NCBI GenBank assembly: GCA_030680575.1
Contig: JAUXVI010000030.1
Location: 62,001 to 126,000, forward strand
Origin: Hylemonella sp.
GTDB lineage: Bacteria > Pseudomonadota > Gammaproteobacteria > Burkholderiales > Burkholderiaceae_C
Direction: 5' to 3'
DNA: 64,000 bases
In this document: positions 28,551 to 38,881 of the stretch, piece by piece
How positions within the stretch are numbered: the first letter of the stretch is position 1
How the letters are laid out: every line of letters starts with the position of its first letter
The notes under the pieces: model-generated
Databases searched by the model: none
Seen by the model: the letters and a program-made list of their open reading frames with translations, nothing else
What the model was told of the DNA's origin: nothing
Position numbers and translations under genes: made by a program

Positions 28551-29354
28551 TCAGGCGAAGACGGCCTCGATGGCGTGATCGAGCGTGGCGCGGATGTCGG
28601 CGTCGTCGGTCAAGGGGCGCACCAGCGCCATGCGGCAAGCCGACACCGGGGCCACGCCGCCCTGGATCAAGGTGGCGGCATAGACCAGCAACCGGGTCGA
28701 GATGCCTTCCAGCAGGCCGTGGCCCTTGAGCTGGCGCGCGGCCGTCGCGACTTGCACCAGCCGCTGTGCCGTGACCGCATCGACGCCGGTCTCGGCGGCC
28801 ACGATGCTCGCTTCCAAACCGGCTTCGGGGTAGTCGAAGTCGAAGCCGACGAAGCGCTGCCGCGTCGAGGGCTTGAGGTCTTTCATCAGGCTCTGGTAAC
28901 CCGGGTTGTAGGAGATCACCAACTGGAAGTCCGGGTGCGCGGAGATCAGCTCGCCCTTCTTGTCCAGCGGCAACTGGCGGCGGTGGTCGGTCAGCGGGTG
29001 GATCACCACCGTGGTGTCCTGGCGTGCCTCTACCACCTCGTCGAGGTAGCAGATGGCGCCGATGCGAGCTGCCGTGGTCAGCGGGCCGTCGAGCCAGCGC
29101 GTGCCGTTGGCATCGAGCAGGTAGCGCCCGACCAAGTCGGAGGCCGTCATGTCCTCGTTGCAGGCCACGGTGATGAGCGGCTTGCCCAGTTTCCAGGCCA
29201 TGTACTCGATGAAGCGCGACTTGCCGCAGCCGGTCGGCCCCTTGACCATGACCGGCAGCCGGGCCCGGTAGGCCGCTTCGTACAGGGCGACTTCGTCACC
29301 CTGGGACTGGTAATAGGGCTCCTGCAGGACCCGGTAGGCGGCAAGGTCGCTCAT
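28551..29354 (-). CDS. cbbQ: RuBisCO activase AAA+ subunit CbbQ
   Basis: MoxR-type AAA+ ATPase of 267 residues, forming the motor of the CbbQO activase. It shows Walker [10 protein letters not shown] (residues about 36-44), Walker [10 protein letters not shown], and sensor 1 LVISYNPGY. Located 12 bases after cbbM and followed by cbbO, the arrangement that defines the Q2O2-type activase associated with form II RuBisCO in chemolithoautotrophs. Confidence 0.96.
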   Translation of the reverse strand: MSDLAAYRVLQEPYYQSQGDEVALYEAAYRARLPVMVKGPTGCGKSRFIEYMAWKLGKPLITVACNEDMTASDLVGRYLLDANGTRWLDGPLTTAARIGAICYLDEVVEARQDTTVVIHPLTDHRRQLPLDKKGELISAHPDFQLVISYNPGYQSLMKDLKPSTRQRFVGFDFDYPEAGLEASIVAAETGVDAVTAQRLVQVATAARQLKGHGLLEGISTRLLVYAATLIQGGVAPVSACRMALVRPLTDDADIRATLDHAIEAVFA

Positions 29355-29366
29355 GGCTCGGCCGGC

Positions 29367-30746
29367 TTATTTGTGCACGCCGAGCTTTTCGCGCCAGCCC
29401 GGGTAGAGCTTGTCGGCGTCGCCCGGGAAGGAGGCAAAGGCGCGCGCGAATTCGGGGTGTTCACGGGCGTAGGCGATCGGGTCGGCGCCGCTCTTCCAGC
29501 ACTCGTAGGCCTGGCGCAGCGACTTGGCACCGGCAGCCGGCGAGTCGATGTGGCCGTAGGCGCCGCCGCCGGCGGTGTTGATGACGTTGCCGTGGCCCAG
29601 GTTCTCGAAGAAACCGGGCAGGCGCAGCGCGTTCATGCCGCCGGAGATGATGGGCGTGGTCGGCTTCATGCCGTACCACTCCTGGTGGTAGGCCGGGCCG
29701 GTGTAGCTGTCGCGCTCGATGATGTAGGCGATGGCGCGGTCGTCCTTCTCGCCTTCCATCTTGCCGTAGCCCATGGTGCCGACGTGGATGCCGGAGGCAC
29801 CCTGCAGGCGGCTCATCTTGGCCAGTACATAGGCGGTGTAGCCGCGCTTGGATTGCGGGCTGGTGACGGCGCCGTGGCCGGCACGGTGGTAGTGCAGGTA
29901 CTGGTTGGCGAAGTGACGCCGTGCCGTGGTGATCATGCCAGGGCCGCCGACGTAGCCGTCCACCAGGAAGGCCACCTTGTCGGCATCGGGGCCGAAGGTT
30001 TCCAGGATGTACTCGCCGCGCGCGATCATCTCGTAATGGTCGTCGGCTGTGATGTTGGCGGAAAAGATCTTGGCTTCGCCGGTCTCGTCCATGGCGCGTT
30101 TCATGGCGTCATAGACCAGCGGCATGACCTTCTTCATCGGTGCGAACACCTGGTTGCCCTGCGGCTCGTCGTTCTTGATGAAGTCACCGCCGAGCCAGAA
30201 CTCATAGGCCGCCTGGGCAAAGGGCTCCGGGCGCAGGCCCAACTTGGGCTTGATGATGGTGCCGGCAATGTAGCCGCCGTTCTGGAGAGGGCGGCCGAGG
30301 ATGCGCCACAGGTCGCTGATGTCCTTGGCCGGGCCGTCGAACAGCTCGATGGCACGTTTCGGAACATAGAAGTCGTACATCTTGGCGTACTCGATGTCGC
30401 CCATGCCCTGGTTGTTGCCGATGGCCAGCGTCAGGAAGGAGACGATCATCATGCGGCCGTCGGTGATGTTGCGGTCGAACAGCTCCAGCGGGTAGGCGAT
30501 GCGCATGTCCTCCTTGGCTTCGTCGATCAGGTAGACCAGCGCGTCGACGCCGCGTGTGAAGTCGTCGGTGGTGCTGACCTCGACGTTGGTGCCGGTAGAG
30601 GATTCGGCCGCAAAGTGGGCGGCGGCTTCCAGGTAGCCATGGCCCGACTTGGGCTTCATCTTGTAGGCCACCAGGATGTGCCGGCCGCCTTCGATCAGGG
30701 CGGCTTCCTGCAGGCTGAGGTCGGCGTAGCGGTTGGACTGGTCCAT
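29367..30746 (-). CDS. cbbM: Form II ribulose-1,5-bisphosphate carboxylase/oxygenase
   Basis: Carboxylates RuBP to two 3-phosphoglycerates; form II enzymes have only large subunits, usually dimers. The 459-residue sequence is complete and numbers like the Rhodospirillum rubrum enzyme: K166 in IIKPKLG, carbamylated K191 with Mg ligands D193 and E194 in [14 protein letters not shown]287 in YHRAGHGA and loop-6 K329 in [11 protein letters not shown] strong AGGAG precedes the ATG. No form I genes (cbbL/cbbS) or carboxysome genes occur in the window, which points to low-oxygen or high-CO2 growth. Confidence 0.99.
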   Translation of the reverse strand: MDQSNRYADLSLQEAALIEGGRHILVAYKMKPKSGHGYLEAAAHFAAESSTGTNVEVSTTDDFTRGVDALVYLIDEAKEDMRIAYPLELFDRNITDGRMMIVSFLTLAIGNNQGMGDIEYAKMYDFYVPKRAIELFDGPAKDISDLWRILGRPLQNGGYIAGTIIKPKLGLRPEPFAQAAYEFWLGGDFIKNDEPQGNQVFAPMKKVMPLVYDAMKRAMDETGEAKIFSANITADDHYEMIARGEYILETFGPDADKVAFLVDGYVGGPGMITTARRHFANQYLHYHRAGHGAVTSPQSKRGYTAYVLAKMSRLQGASGIHVGTMGYGKMEGEKDDRAIAYIIERDSYTGPAYHQEWYGMKPTTPIISGGMNALRLPGFFENLGHGNVINTAGGGAYGHIDSPAAGAKSLRQAYECWKSGADPIAYAREHPEFARAFASFPGDADKLYPGWREKLGVHK

Positions 30747-30838
30747 CTCGGGTTCTCCTGTTGAAGGTTGTCACCCGCCAGCCAGCGCATCTGCGATCAG
30801 CCCATCGGGTAATGGGCCTGACTGTACCGAGAGCTAGT

Positions 30839-30893
30839 CATAAGTAATATTCATTTTTTATCTGATTAAAATCAGAATATTCTTATGAATAAG
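30839..30893 (-). promoter_or_regulatory. cbbM promoter region with CbbR-type palindromes
   Basis: AT-rich stretch between cbbR and cbbM. It holds TCTGAT-TAAA-ATCAGA (30861-30876), the palindrome CTTATGAATAAG (30882-30893), and a near-matching CATAAG...ATATTC arm at 30839. The motif ATCTGATTAAA-N7-TATTCT (30860-30883) recurs as ATCAGATTAAA-N8-TATTCT at 31821-31845 on the other side of cbbR. A further hairpin (GCCCAT/ATGGGC, 30800-30817) lies in the cbbM leader. Confidence 0.65.
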
Positions 30894-30895
30894 GA

Positions 30896-31807
30896 TCAAG
30901 CCCAGGAGTCGATCAGCGGGCCGCCCTGTTCGATCAGGAATTCCTTGAAGGATTTGGCCGCCGGTGAGAGCTTTTTCTGCGTCAGGTGGGTGACGTACCA
31001 CTTGCCCATGATGGGCATGCCGCCGATGTCGACCAGCGCGATGTGGCCGCCGGCCAGTTCGTGGCGCACGGTGCGCAACGACAGGAAACTCAGGCCCATG
31101 CCGGCCATCACCGCCTGCTTGATGGTCTCATTGCTGGGCATTTCCATCGCCACTTTCAACGGCAGGTCGTGCTGGGCAAAGAGCCGCTCCATGGCGGCGC
31201 GCGTGCCCGAGCCCTGCTCGCGCACCACGAACTCGTAGTCCTTGACGGCGTCGATGGCCAGGCGCTTGCGGCGCGCCAGCGGGTGGTCGGGGGCGCAGAC
31301 GATGCCCAGCGGGTTGGTGGCAAAGGGGGTGGCTTCGCAATCGAGCGTGTTGGGCGCGCGGCCCATGATGACCAGGTCGATCTCGCTGCGCGAGAGCATG
31401 CCCAGGATGTTCTCCCGGTTGTCGATGCGCAACTTGACCTCGATGCCCGGCAACAGCTGGGCGAAGCGCACCAGCAGCATGGGTACGAAGTACTTGGCGG
31501 TGCTGACCACGGCCAGGTCGATGCGGCCCTTTTTCATGCCGACGTGCTCAGCCATGCTGGCTTCCAGGTCCTTGAGCCGGGAGACGGCGGCAATGGCATG
31601 GCTGAGGAATTCGTGGCCGGCGTGGGTGAGCTGGATGTTGCGCCCGACCGGCTCGATCAACGACAGGCCGAAGGCTTCCTCAAGCTGGCGGATCTGCATC
31701 GAAACCGCCGGCTGCGTGACGAACAGGCGCTCCGCGGCCTTGGAAACCGATTTCTCGCGCGCGACCTCGATGAAGGTCTGCAGCTGCTTGAGGGTGTAAT
31801 TACGCAT
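30896..31807 (-). CDS. cbbR: LysR-type regulator of the Calvin-cycle genes
   Basis: Activator of cbb operons that senses metabolites such as RuBP or NADPH in relatives. The 303-residue protein has a LysR helix-turn-helix (residues about 4-63; FIEVAREKSVSKAAERLFVTQPAVSMQIRQLEE) and a periplasmic-binding-protein-like effector domain. It lies between the two cbb transcription units: upstream of cbbM on the same strand, and divergent from cbbY. The usual arrangement is divergence from the RuBisCO gene, so the tandem placement is slightly unusual. It may autoregulate through the motif at 31821. Confidence 0.93.
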   Translation of the reverse strand: MRNYTLKQLQTFIEVAREKSVSKAAERLFVTQPAVSMQIRQLEEAFGLSLIEPVGRNIQLTHAGHEFLSHAIAAVSRLKDLEASMAEHVGMKKGRIDLAVVSTAKYFVPMLLVRFAQLLPGIEVKLRIDNRENILGMLSRSEIDLVIMGRAPNTLDCEATPFATNPLGIVCAPDHPLARRKRLAIDAVKDYEFVVREQGSGTRAAMERLFAQHDLPLKVAMEMPSNETIKQAVMAGMGLSFLSLRTVRHELAGGHIALVDIGGMPIMGKWYVTHLTQKKLSPAAKSFKEFLIEQGGPLIDSWA

Positions 31808-31820
31808 GGCAATTATTTCA

Positions 31821-31845
31821 ATCAGATTAAACTGATGATTATTCT
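31821..31845. promoter_or_regulatory. CbbR-type site between cbbR and cbbY
   Basis: ATCAG-ATTAAA-CTGAT (31821-31836) is an inverted repeat, and with TATTCT at 31840-31845 it repeats the motif seen upstream of cbbM with one substitution and one base of spacing difference. It lies 14 bases upstream of the cbbR start, and could control cbbR and the cbbY operon together. Confidence 0.6.
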
Positions 31846-31953
31846 AACAAATGTGATTTGAGATTATGTGTCAGGCGGGTTACAGTAATTTCGTCCTCAC
31901 TTATTTAAGTGAAGCAAATGCTCTCAATCCCTTCCCTCAGCAAGGAGTCGTCT

Positions 31954-32697
31954 ATGTTGCGCGCCCTGATTTTTGATGTGGATGGCACCTTGGCCGACAC
32001 CGAGAGCGCCCATTGTGCGGCGTTCAACCATGCTTTTGGCGAATTGGGCCTGGGCTGGCACTGGGACGAGACGCTCTACACCGAACTGCTGGAGATCTCT
32101 GGCGGCAAGGAACGTATCCTGCACTACTGGAAACGCGTCAACCCGGACATGACGGCGCTGAATGGTCACGCCGTGCAGGACACGGTGGCCCGCATCCACG
32201 AACTCAAGACGGCGCATTACGAGGCGGCCGTGTCCAGCGGTGAGGTGGCCTTGCGCCCGGGTGTGCTGGCGCTGATCGACGAGGCCCTGGCCGGGGGCTT
32301 GCAGCTGGCGATTGCCACCACCACGTCGCCGGTCAACATTGCTGCCCTGCTGCGCCAGGCCATGGGCCCGGCTTGGCGCCACAACTTCTCGGCCATCGGC
32401 GACGCGTCCAGTGCGCCGATCAAGAAGCCGCATCCGCAGGTCTACCTGCAGATGCTGGAGGCCCTCAAGCTCGATGCGCGCGATTTCCTGGCCTTTGAAG
32501 ACTCGGGCAATGGCCTGAAGGCGGCCACGCTGGCCGGCCTGGCCACCATCATCACGCCCACGCAGTACACCCGGCACCATGACTTCAGCCGTGCGTTGCA
32601 CGTGCTGCCGGATCTGGGCGAAACCCGGCTGGCCGATCTGGCGCTGTGGCACACCACCCACTGGGCCGGCGAGCGGCTGCTGGCCGGGGAGCAGTGA
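31954..32697 (+). CDS. cbbY: Xylulose-1,5-bisphosphate phosphatase, HAD family
   Basis: CbbY removes xylulose-1,5-bisphosphate, a misfire product that inhibits RuBisCO. The 247-residue HAD hydrolase shows nucleophile motif DVDGTLADTE (residues about 8-17), motif II ATTTSPVN, motif III lysine in APIKKPHPQVY and motif IV AFEDSGNG. AAGGAG eight bases before the ATG at 31954 decides the start over an in-frame GTG at 31909. First gene of the plus-strand cbb operon. Confidence 0.94.
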   Translation: MLRALIFDVDGTLADTESAHCAAFNHAFGELGLGWHWDETLYTELLEISGGKERILHYWKRVNPDMTALNGHAVQDTVARIHELKTAHYEAAVSSGEVALRPGVLALIDEALAGGLQLAIATTTSPVNIAALLRQAMGPAWRHNFSAIGDASSAPIKKPHPQVYLQMLEALKLDARDFLAFEDSGNGLKAATLAGLATIITPTQYTRHHDFSRALHVLPDLGETRLADLALWHTTHWAGERLLAGEQ

Positions 32698-32736
32698 TGG
32701 GGTCTTTTGTTAAAACAGTATGAATCGATCTTGACC

Positions 32737-33831
32737 ATGCCCTTGTCCAAACGCTCCACCCTGACGCAGTTCCTGATCGAGGAACGGCGCCGTTTTCCTG
32801 AAGCCCGCGGTGACTTCAACGCGCTGATCCTCGACGTCGCCATGGCCTGCAAGGCCATTGCCCGCGCCGTGGCCTTCGGCGAGCTCGGCGGCATGCTGGG
32901 CAACCATGACGAGGCGGCCGGCGGTGCCGTGAACGTGCAGGGCGAGACACAGAAAAAGCTCGATGTGCACAGCAATGACGTGTTCATCCGCATGAACGAG
33001 CAGGGCGGCTATCTGGCGGGCATGGCCTCCGAAGAGATGGAGCTGCCGTACCAGATTCCAGCCCCGAACCCGCGCGGCAAGTACCTGCTGGTGTTCGATC
33101 CGCTCGACGGCTCCAGCAACATCGACGTCAACGTCTCGGTCGGCAGCATCTTCTCCATCCTGCGTGCGCCGAAGGCGGTGGTGGACTCGGGGCGCGACGT
33201 GACCGAGGCCGATTTCCTGCAGCCCGGCACCCAGCAGGTGGCGGCCGGTTATGCGCTCTACGGCCCGACCACCATGCTGGTGCTGACGGTCGGCAACGGT
33301 GTCAGCGCCTTCACGCTCGATCCGAACCTGGGCGAGTTCATGCTGACGCACGCGAAGATGCAGATCCCGGCCGACACGCACGAGTTCGCCATCAACGCCT
33401 CCAACAGCCGCTTCTGGGAGCCGCCGATCAAGCGTTACGTGGACGAGTGCCTGGCCGGCCGTCCCGGCCCGCGAGGTAAGGATTTCAACATGCGCTGGAT
33501 TGCCTCCATGGTGGCCGAGGCGCACCGCATTCTGATGCGCGGCGGCGTCTTCATGTACCCGCGCGACACCAAGGATCTGGCCAAGCACGGGCGCCTGCGC
33601 CTGCTGTACGAAGCCAATCCGGTGGCCATGATCATGGAGCAGGCCGGCGGCCGTGCCAGCACCGGGCGCCAGCCTATGCTGGGTGTGCAGCCGAGCTCGC
33701 TGCACCAGCGCATCGGCCTGGTGTTCGGTTCGAAAAACGAGGTCGAGCGCATCGAGCGCTACCACACCGAACCGGTGACAAGCGAGCCTGACAACCCGCT
33801 GTTTGCGCAGCGCGGCCTGTTCCGCTTCTGA
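32737..33831 (+). CDS. cbbF: Class I fructose-1,6-bisphosphatase
   Basis: Calvin-cycle phosphatase acting on fructose-1,6- (and often sedoheptulose-1,7-) bisphosphate. The 364-residue protein carries the class I signature [23 protein letters not shown] and the later RYVDECLAG...[16 protein letters not shown] substrate segment. The ATG at 32737 is preferred to an in-frame TTG at 32707. It lies 39 bases after cbbY. I see no Cys-rich redox loop as in chloroplast enzymes. Confidence 0.96.
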   Translation: MPLSKRSTLTQFLIEERRRFPEARGDFNALILDVAMACKAIARAVAFGELGGMLGNHDEAAGGAVNVQGETQKKLDVHSNDVFIRMNEQGGYLAGMASEEMELPYQIPAPNPRGKYLLVFDPLDGSSNIDVNVSVGSIFSILRAPKAVVDSGRDVTEADFLQPGTQQVAAGYALYGPTTMLVLTVGNGVSAFTLDPNLGEFMLTHAKMQIPADTHEFAINASNSRFWEPPIKRYVDECLAGRPGPRGKDFNMRWIASMVAEAHRILMRGGVFMYPRDTKDLAKHGRLRLLYEANPVAMIMEQAGGRASTGRQPMLGVQPSSLHQRIGLVFGSKNEVERIERYHTEPVTSEPDNPLFAQRGLFRF

Positions 33832-33882
33832 GGCGCTCGGCGCGAGCGCGGCGACAAGATTTTCAATTCCTAGGAGACCTCC

Positions 33883-34767
33883 GTGTCTGAACGTCATCCC
33901 ATCATCGCGATCACCGGCTCGTCCGGTGCCGGCACGTCCACCGTGACGCGCACCTTTGCCAATATCTTCCGGCGCGAAGGCGTCACGGCCGCCATCATCG
34001 AGGGCGACAGCTTCCACCGCTACGACCGCCAGGAGATGAAGCGCAAGGCGGCCGAGGCCGAGAAGACCGGCAACAAGCACTTCAGCCACTTCGGCTCCGA
34101 CAACAACCTGTTCGGCGAGCTCGAGAACCTGTTCGCCACCTACGCCAAGTCCGGCACTGGCCGCGCCCGCAAGTACCTGCACAACGACGAGGAGGCGGCG
34201 CCTTACAAACAGGAGCCGGGCACCTTCACGCCCTGGGAAGATCTGCCGGCCGATACCGACATGCTGTTCTACGAAGGCCTGCACGGTGCTGTGGTCACGC
34301 CTGAGCACAACATTGCGCAGCACCCGGACCTGCGCATCGGCGTGGTGCCGGTGATCAACCTGGAGTGGATCCAGAAACTCTGGCGCGACAAGCACCAGCG
34401 CGGCTACAGCACCGAGGCGGTGACCGACACCATCCTGCGCCGCATGCCCGACTACGTGAACTACATCGTGCCGCAGTTTGCCCACACCCATGTGAATTTC
34501 CAGCGCGTGCCGATGGTGGATACCTCCAACCCCTTCATCTCGCGAGACATCCCGTCGGCCGACGAAAGCATGGTGGTGATCCGCTTTGCCCAGCCCAAGG
34601 GCATCGACTTCCAGTACCTGCTCAACATGGTCCACGACAGTTTCATGTCGCGCGCCAACACCATCGTGGTGCCGGGCGGCAAGATGGAACTGGCCATGCA
34701 GCTGATCTTCACGCCCTTTGTCTGGCGCATGATGGAACGGCGCAAGCGGGCGCTGGGGAGCTTGTGA
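33883..34767 (+). CDS. cbbP: Phosphoribulokinase (proteobacterial type)
   Basis: Makes RuBP from ribulose-5-phosphate and ATP, supplying the RuBisCO substrate. The 294-residue protein has the P-loop GSSGAGTST, the catalytic-base region IEGDSFHRYDRQEMK and the conserved LFYEGLHGAVV. It starts at GTG (33883) behind TAGGAG. The short length places it with the octameric, allosterically regulated bacterial PRKs rather than plant-type ones. Its stop codon falls inside repeat copy C. Confidence 0.97.
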   Translation: MSERHPIIAITGSSGAGTSTVTRTFANIFRREGVTAAIIEGDSFHRYDRQEMKRKAAEAEKTGNKHFSHFGSDNNLFGELENLFATYAKSGTGRARKYLHNDEEAAPYKQEPGTFTPWEDLPADTDMLFYEGLHGAVVTPEHNIAQHPDLRIGVVPVINLEWIQKLWRDKHQRGYSTEAVTDTILRRMPDYVNYIVPQFAHTHVNFQRVPMVDTSNPFISRDIPSADESMVVIRFAQPKGIDFQYLLNMVHDSFMSRANTIVVPGGKMELAMQLIFTPFVWRMMERRKRALGSL

Positions 34768-34850
34768 AACACCCCCGTGGCGGCTCCTGCCGCCTCCCCC
34801 CTCAAGGGGGCAACGCCAGTGGCCCGGCGGAGCCGGTTCCACGGCATTTC
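34764..34850 (+). repeat. Intergenic repeat family 1, copy C
   Basis: Begins GTGAAACACCCCC, where TGA is the cbbP stop, then GGCGGCTCCTGCCGCC, CCCCCTCAAGGGGG and CCCGGCGGAGCCGGTTCCACGG. It sits in the 136-base gap between cbbP and cbbT and, as RNA, would form three consecutive hairpins. Confidence 0.8.
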
Positions 34851-34903
34851 CCGAACAGACATTGCATGCGTCAGGTGTTCGGCTTGACGCCAGGAGCCCT
34901 TGA

Positions 34904-36958
34904 ATGAGTACCAGCGTGAATACACCGTCTCCCGAACTCGCCCGCCGCATGGCCAATGCCATCCGCATGCTGGCGGTGGATGCCGTGGAGCAGGCCAAGT
35001 CCGGCCATCCCGGCGCGCCCATGGGCATGGCCGACATCGCCGAGGTGCTGTGGAACCGGCACCTCAAGCACAACCCGGTCAACCCGCAGTGGCCCGATCG
35101 CGACCGCTTCGTGCTCTCCAACGGCCATGGTTCCATGCTGCTGTATGCGTTGCTGCACTTGACCGGCTACGACCTGCCGATGGCCGAGATCAAGCGCTTC
35201 CGTCAGCTGCACAGCAAGACGGCCGGTCACCCGGAGGTGGGTATCACGCCCGGCGTGGAAACCACCACCGGCCCGCTGGGCCAGGGCATTGCCAATGCCG
35301 TGGGCATGGCGCTGGCGGAGAAGCTGCTGGCGGCGGAGTTCAACCGCGACGACGAGGACGTCAGCTATACCATCGTCGACCACCACACCTATGCCTTCCT
35401 CGGCGATGGTTGCATGATGGAAGGCATCAGCCACGAGGCCTGTGCCCTGGCCGGCACGCTGCGCCTGTCCAAACTGATCGCCTGCTACGACGACAACGGC
35501 ATCTCGATCGACGGCCATGTCGAGGGCTGGTTCACCGACGACACGCCGGCACGTTTTGCCGCTTATGGCTGGCATGTGATTCCCAACGTCGATGGTCACA
35601 ACCCGGCCGCGCTGGACGCGGCCTTGCGGGAGGCCCGTTTGCAAGGCGCGCTGCCGCATGGCAAGCCCACGCTGATCTGCTGCAAGACCGTGATCGGCCA
35701 GGGTTCGCCCAACAAGGCCGGCACACACGACGTGCATGGTGCCTCGCTGGGCGCGGCCGAGGTGCAGGCCACGCGCGAGGAGCTGGGCTGGACGGCGCCG
35801 CCGTTCGAGATCCCGGCCGACATCGCCCAGGCCTGGGATGCCAAGGCGCGCGGTGCCGCCGCCGAGCGGGCCTGGCGCCAGCGTTTCGAGGCCTACCGTA
35901 CGCAGTACCCGCTGGAGGCGGCCGAGTTCGAGCGCCGCATGGCTGGTGATCTGCTGCCCGACTATGCCGCCCGGCTGCCCGCTTTGTTCGCGGCCGTCGC
36001 TGCCCGCGCCGACGCCGTGGCCACCCGCAAGGCGAGCCAGAACGCGCTCGACGGGCTGGCGCCGCTGGTACCCGAGTTCTTCGGCGGCAGTGCCGACCTG
36101 ACCGGCTCCAACCTGACCAATTTCAAGGACTGCGTGCGGGCCGGGCGCGATGCCTGGGGCAACCACCTGTCCTACGGCGTGCGCGAGTTCGGCATGGCGG
36201 CCATCATGAACGGCTTGGCGCTGCATGGCGGCTTCATTCCTTACGGCGGTACCTTCCTGACCTTCAGCGACTACAGCCGCAATGCCATCCGCATGGCCGC
36301 ACTGATGAAGCTGCGCGTGATCCACGTCTTCACGCACGACTCCATCGGCCTGGGTGAAGACGGCCCGACGCACCAGTCGGTCGAGCACGTGCCCTCGCTG
36401 CGCATCATCCCGGGGCTCGATGTCTGGCGCCCGGCCGACGGCCTGGAGACGGCCGTGGCCTGGGCCTGTGCCATCGAGCGCCGCGACGGCCCGACAGCGT
36501 TGGCGTTGTCGCGCCAGAATCTGCCACGCCTGGCCGACCGGCCCGAGCTGGCCGAGCGCATCCGCCGCGGCGGCTACATCCTGGCCGAGCTGGACGCACC
36601 CGAGGCCGTGATTCTGGCCACCGGTTCCGAAACCATGCTGGCGATGCAGGCGCACGAACTGCTGGCGTCCGAGGGTATCGCCACGCGCGTCGTCTCCATG
36701 CCCTGCACCAACGTGTTCGACCGCCAGCCCATGGCCTACCAAGAGGCGGTGCTGCCACTGGCCTTGCCGGCGGTGGCGGTGGAAGCTGCGCACCCCGACT
36801 TCTGGCGCAAGTACGTCGGCCGCACCGGCCGCGTGATCGGCATCGCCAGCTTCGGCGAGTCGGCACCGGCCAAGGACCTGTATGCGCACTTCGGTATCAC
36901 GGCCGAGCAGGTCGCGCAGGCGGTGCGCGAGCTCGTGCAGACGACAGCGGCTGTGTAA
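34904..36958 (+). CDS. cbbT: Transketolase
   Basis: Thiamine-diphosphate enzyme that interconverts C3-C7 sugar phosphates in RuBP regeneration. The 684-residue protein has the TPP motif [19 protein letters not shown]...N (Gly-Asp-Gly near residue 167), the transketolase signature [12 protein letters not shown] at the N-terminus, pyrimidine-domain [17 protein letters not shown] and the C-terminal domain. CAGGAG precedes the ATG. Within the plus-strand cbb operon, after repeat copy C. Confidence 0.97.
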   Translation: MSTSVNTPSPELARRMANAIRMLAVDAVEQAKSGHPGAPMGMADIAEVLWNRHLKHNPVNPQWPDRDRFVLSNGHGSMLLYALLHLTGYDLPMAEIKRFRQLHSKTAGHPEVGITPGVETTTGPLGQGIANAVGMALAEKLLAAEFNRDDEDVSYTIVDHHTYAFLGDGCMMEGISHEACALAGTLRLSKLIACYDDNGISIDGHVEGWFTDDTPARFAAYGWHVIPNVDGHNPAALDAALREARLQGALPHGKPTLICCKTVIGQGSPNKAGTHDVHGASLGAAEVQATREELGWTAPPFEIPADIAQAWDAKARGAAAERAWRQRFEAYRTQYPLEAAEFERRMAGDLLPDYAARLPALFAAVAARADAVATRKASQNALDGLAPLVPEFFGGSADLTGSNLTNFKDCVRAGRDAWGNHLSYGVREFGMAAIMNGLALHGGFIPYGGTFLTFSDYSRNAIRMAALMKLRVIHVFTHDSIGLGEDGPTHQSVEHVPSLRIIPGLDVWRPADGLETAVAWACAIERRDGPTALALSRQNLPRLADRPELAERIRRGGYILAELDAPEAVILATGSETMLAMQAHELLASEGIATRVVSMPCTNVFDRQPMAYQEAVLPLALPAVAVEAAHPDFWRKYVGRTGRVIGIASFGESAPAKDLYAHFGITAEQVAQAVRELVQTTAAV

Positions 36959-36987
36959 GCTCGCCGGTTTTCTTTTTCGCCAACCTT

Positions 36988-37671
36988 ATGAAATCAAGCT
37001 CCCCGACGGCCTTCGATCTGGTCATGTTCGACCTCGACGGCACGCTGATCGAAACTGCGCCCGAAATCTGCGATGCGGTCAATGACACGCTGACGCACTT
37101 TGGCCTGCCGGAAGTGGCGCAGGATCAGGTGGACCGCTGGATTGGCCATGGCACACGCGAACTGCTGATCCAGGCGCTGGCCTTTGTGCGCCAGCTGCCG
37201 GTCGATGCCATTCGCACTTCCGACACGCTGCCGATGATCGCGGCCGAGTTCGACCGCCATTACCAGCGCCGCTGCGGCACACGCAGCCAGCTCTACCCGC
37301 AGGTGCGTGAAGCGCTGCAGCAGCTGCGCCAGCAGGGCGTGCGGCTGGCGGTGGTGACCAACAAGGAAGGGCGCTACACCCAGACCGTGCTGGCGGCGCA
37401 TGACCTGGTGCCGCTGTTTGACCGCGTGGTCAGCGGCGACAGCCTGCCAACCAAAAAACCCGATCCGGCCGGCATCCACAGCTGCCTGACGCAGTTCGAG
37501 GTGCGGCCTGAGCGCGCCCTGTTCGTCGGCGATTCGTCGATCGACGTCGCCACCGCGCGCAATGCCGGTGTGCCGGTCTGGGCCTTGCCCTATGGCTACA
37601 ACATGGGCCAGCCGATCGAGGCCTGTGCACCGGACCGGGTGATTGCCGACTTTTCAATGCTATTGAATTGA
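36988..37671 (+). CDS. cbbZ: Phosphoglycolate phosphatase
   Basis: Dephosphorylates 2-phosphoglycolate, the product of RuBisCO oxygenation. The 227-residue HAD phosphatase has nucleophile motif MFDLDGTLIETAPEI, motif II VVTNKEGRY, lysine motif LPTKKPDPAG and motif IV FVGDSSIDVATARNAG. It starts 29 bases after cbbT; a second Gph copy may exist elsewhere, so the cbbZ name rests on location. Its final codons and stop run into a TAGCT-type repeat element. Confidence 0.94.
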   Translation: MKSSSPTAFDLVMFDLDGTLIETAPEICDAVNDTLTHFGLPEVAQDQVDRWIGHGTRELLIQALAFVRQLPVDAIRTSDTLPMIAAEFDRHYQRRCGTRSQLYPQVREALQQLRQQGVRLAVVTNKEGRYTQTVLAAHDLVPLFDRVVSGDSLPTKKPDPAGIHSCLTQFEVRPERALFVGDSSIDVATARNAGVPVWALPYGYNMGQPIEACAPDRVIADFSMLLN

Positions 37672-37690
37672 TAGCTTTCGGCGCAATGAA
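37650..37690. repeat. TAGCT-type repeat element (family 2) at the cbbZ stop
   Basis: CTATTGAATTGATAGC followed by a GGCGC segment. The cbbZ stop TGA (37669-37671) is in this sequence. Related elements lie at 40226-40290 and 49877-49946. Confidence 0.55.
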
Positions 37691-37691
37691 T

Positions 37692-37713
37692 AAAAGGGCG
37701 AAGACCCGTTTTT
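37692..37713 (+). terminator. Weak terminator-like hairpin between cbbZ and gap
   Basis: AAAAGGG-CGAAGA-CCCGTTTTT. The stem is short, so it might only attenuate read-through into the GAPDH gene, which has its own strong ribosome site (GAGGAG). Confidence 0.35.
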
Positions 37714-37718
37714 CTTAA

Positions 37719-38760
<1,042 letters not shown>

Positions 38761-38762
<2 letters not shown>

Positions 38763-38850
38763 GGTACACCCCCGTGGCGGCTTTGCCGCCCTCCCCCTTG
38801 CAGGGGGCGCAGGCAGCAGCCCGGCCGAGCCGGTTCTGCGCCTGCCCACG
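38761..38850 (+). repeat. Intergenic repeat family 1, copy D
   Basis: Starts right after the gap stop: GGTACACCCCCGTGGCGG, then GGCGGCTTTGCCGCC, CCCCCTTGCAGGGGG and CCCGGCCGAGCCGGTTC. It is the most diverged of the four copies. Confidence 0.7.
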
Positions 38851-38854
38851 AACG

Positions 38855-38881
38855 AAAAACGCGCCTTTGGGCGCGTTTTTT
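38855..38881. terminator. Bidirectional terminator between gap and the DUF3883 gene
   Basis: AAAAACGCGCC-TTTG-GGCGCGTTTTTT: a GC stem with an A-run on one side and a T-run on the other, so it can stop transcription from both convergent genes. Confidence 0.85.

Noticed and set aside
28488-30764. A 758-codon plus-strand open frame opposite cbbM, cbbQ and the start of cbbO
   Set aside because: It is the complement of three strongly supported genes, has a low-complexity Gly/Ala/Arg-biased composition and no recognisable motif; long antisense frames are expected in GC-rich genes.
31909-31953. Upstream GTG start for cbbY and similar non-ATG upstream starts for cbbF, queC, topB, argC and MarR
   Set aside because: They lack ribosome sites and family-like N-termini; the chosen ATGs fit family starts, and for cbbY also a clear ribosome site.
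32710-35136. An 808-codon minus-strand open frame opposite cbbF, cbbP and part of cbbT
   Set aside because: Same reasoning: composition mirrors the codon bias of the sense genes and no family is visible.
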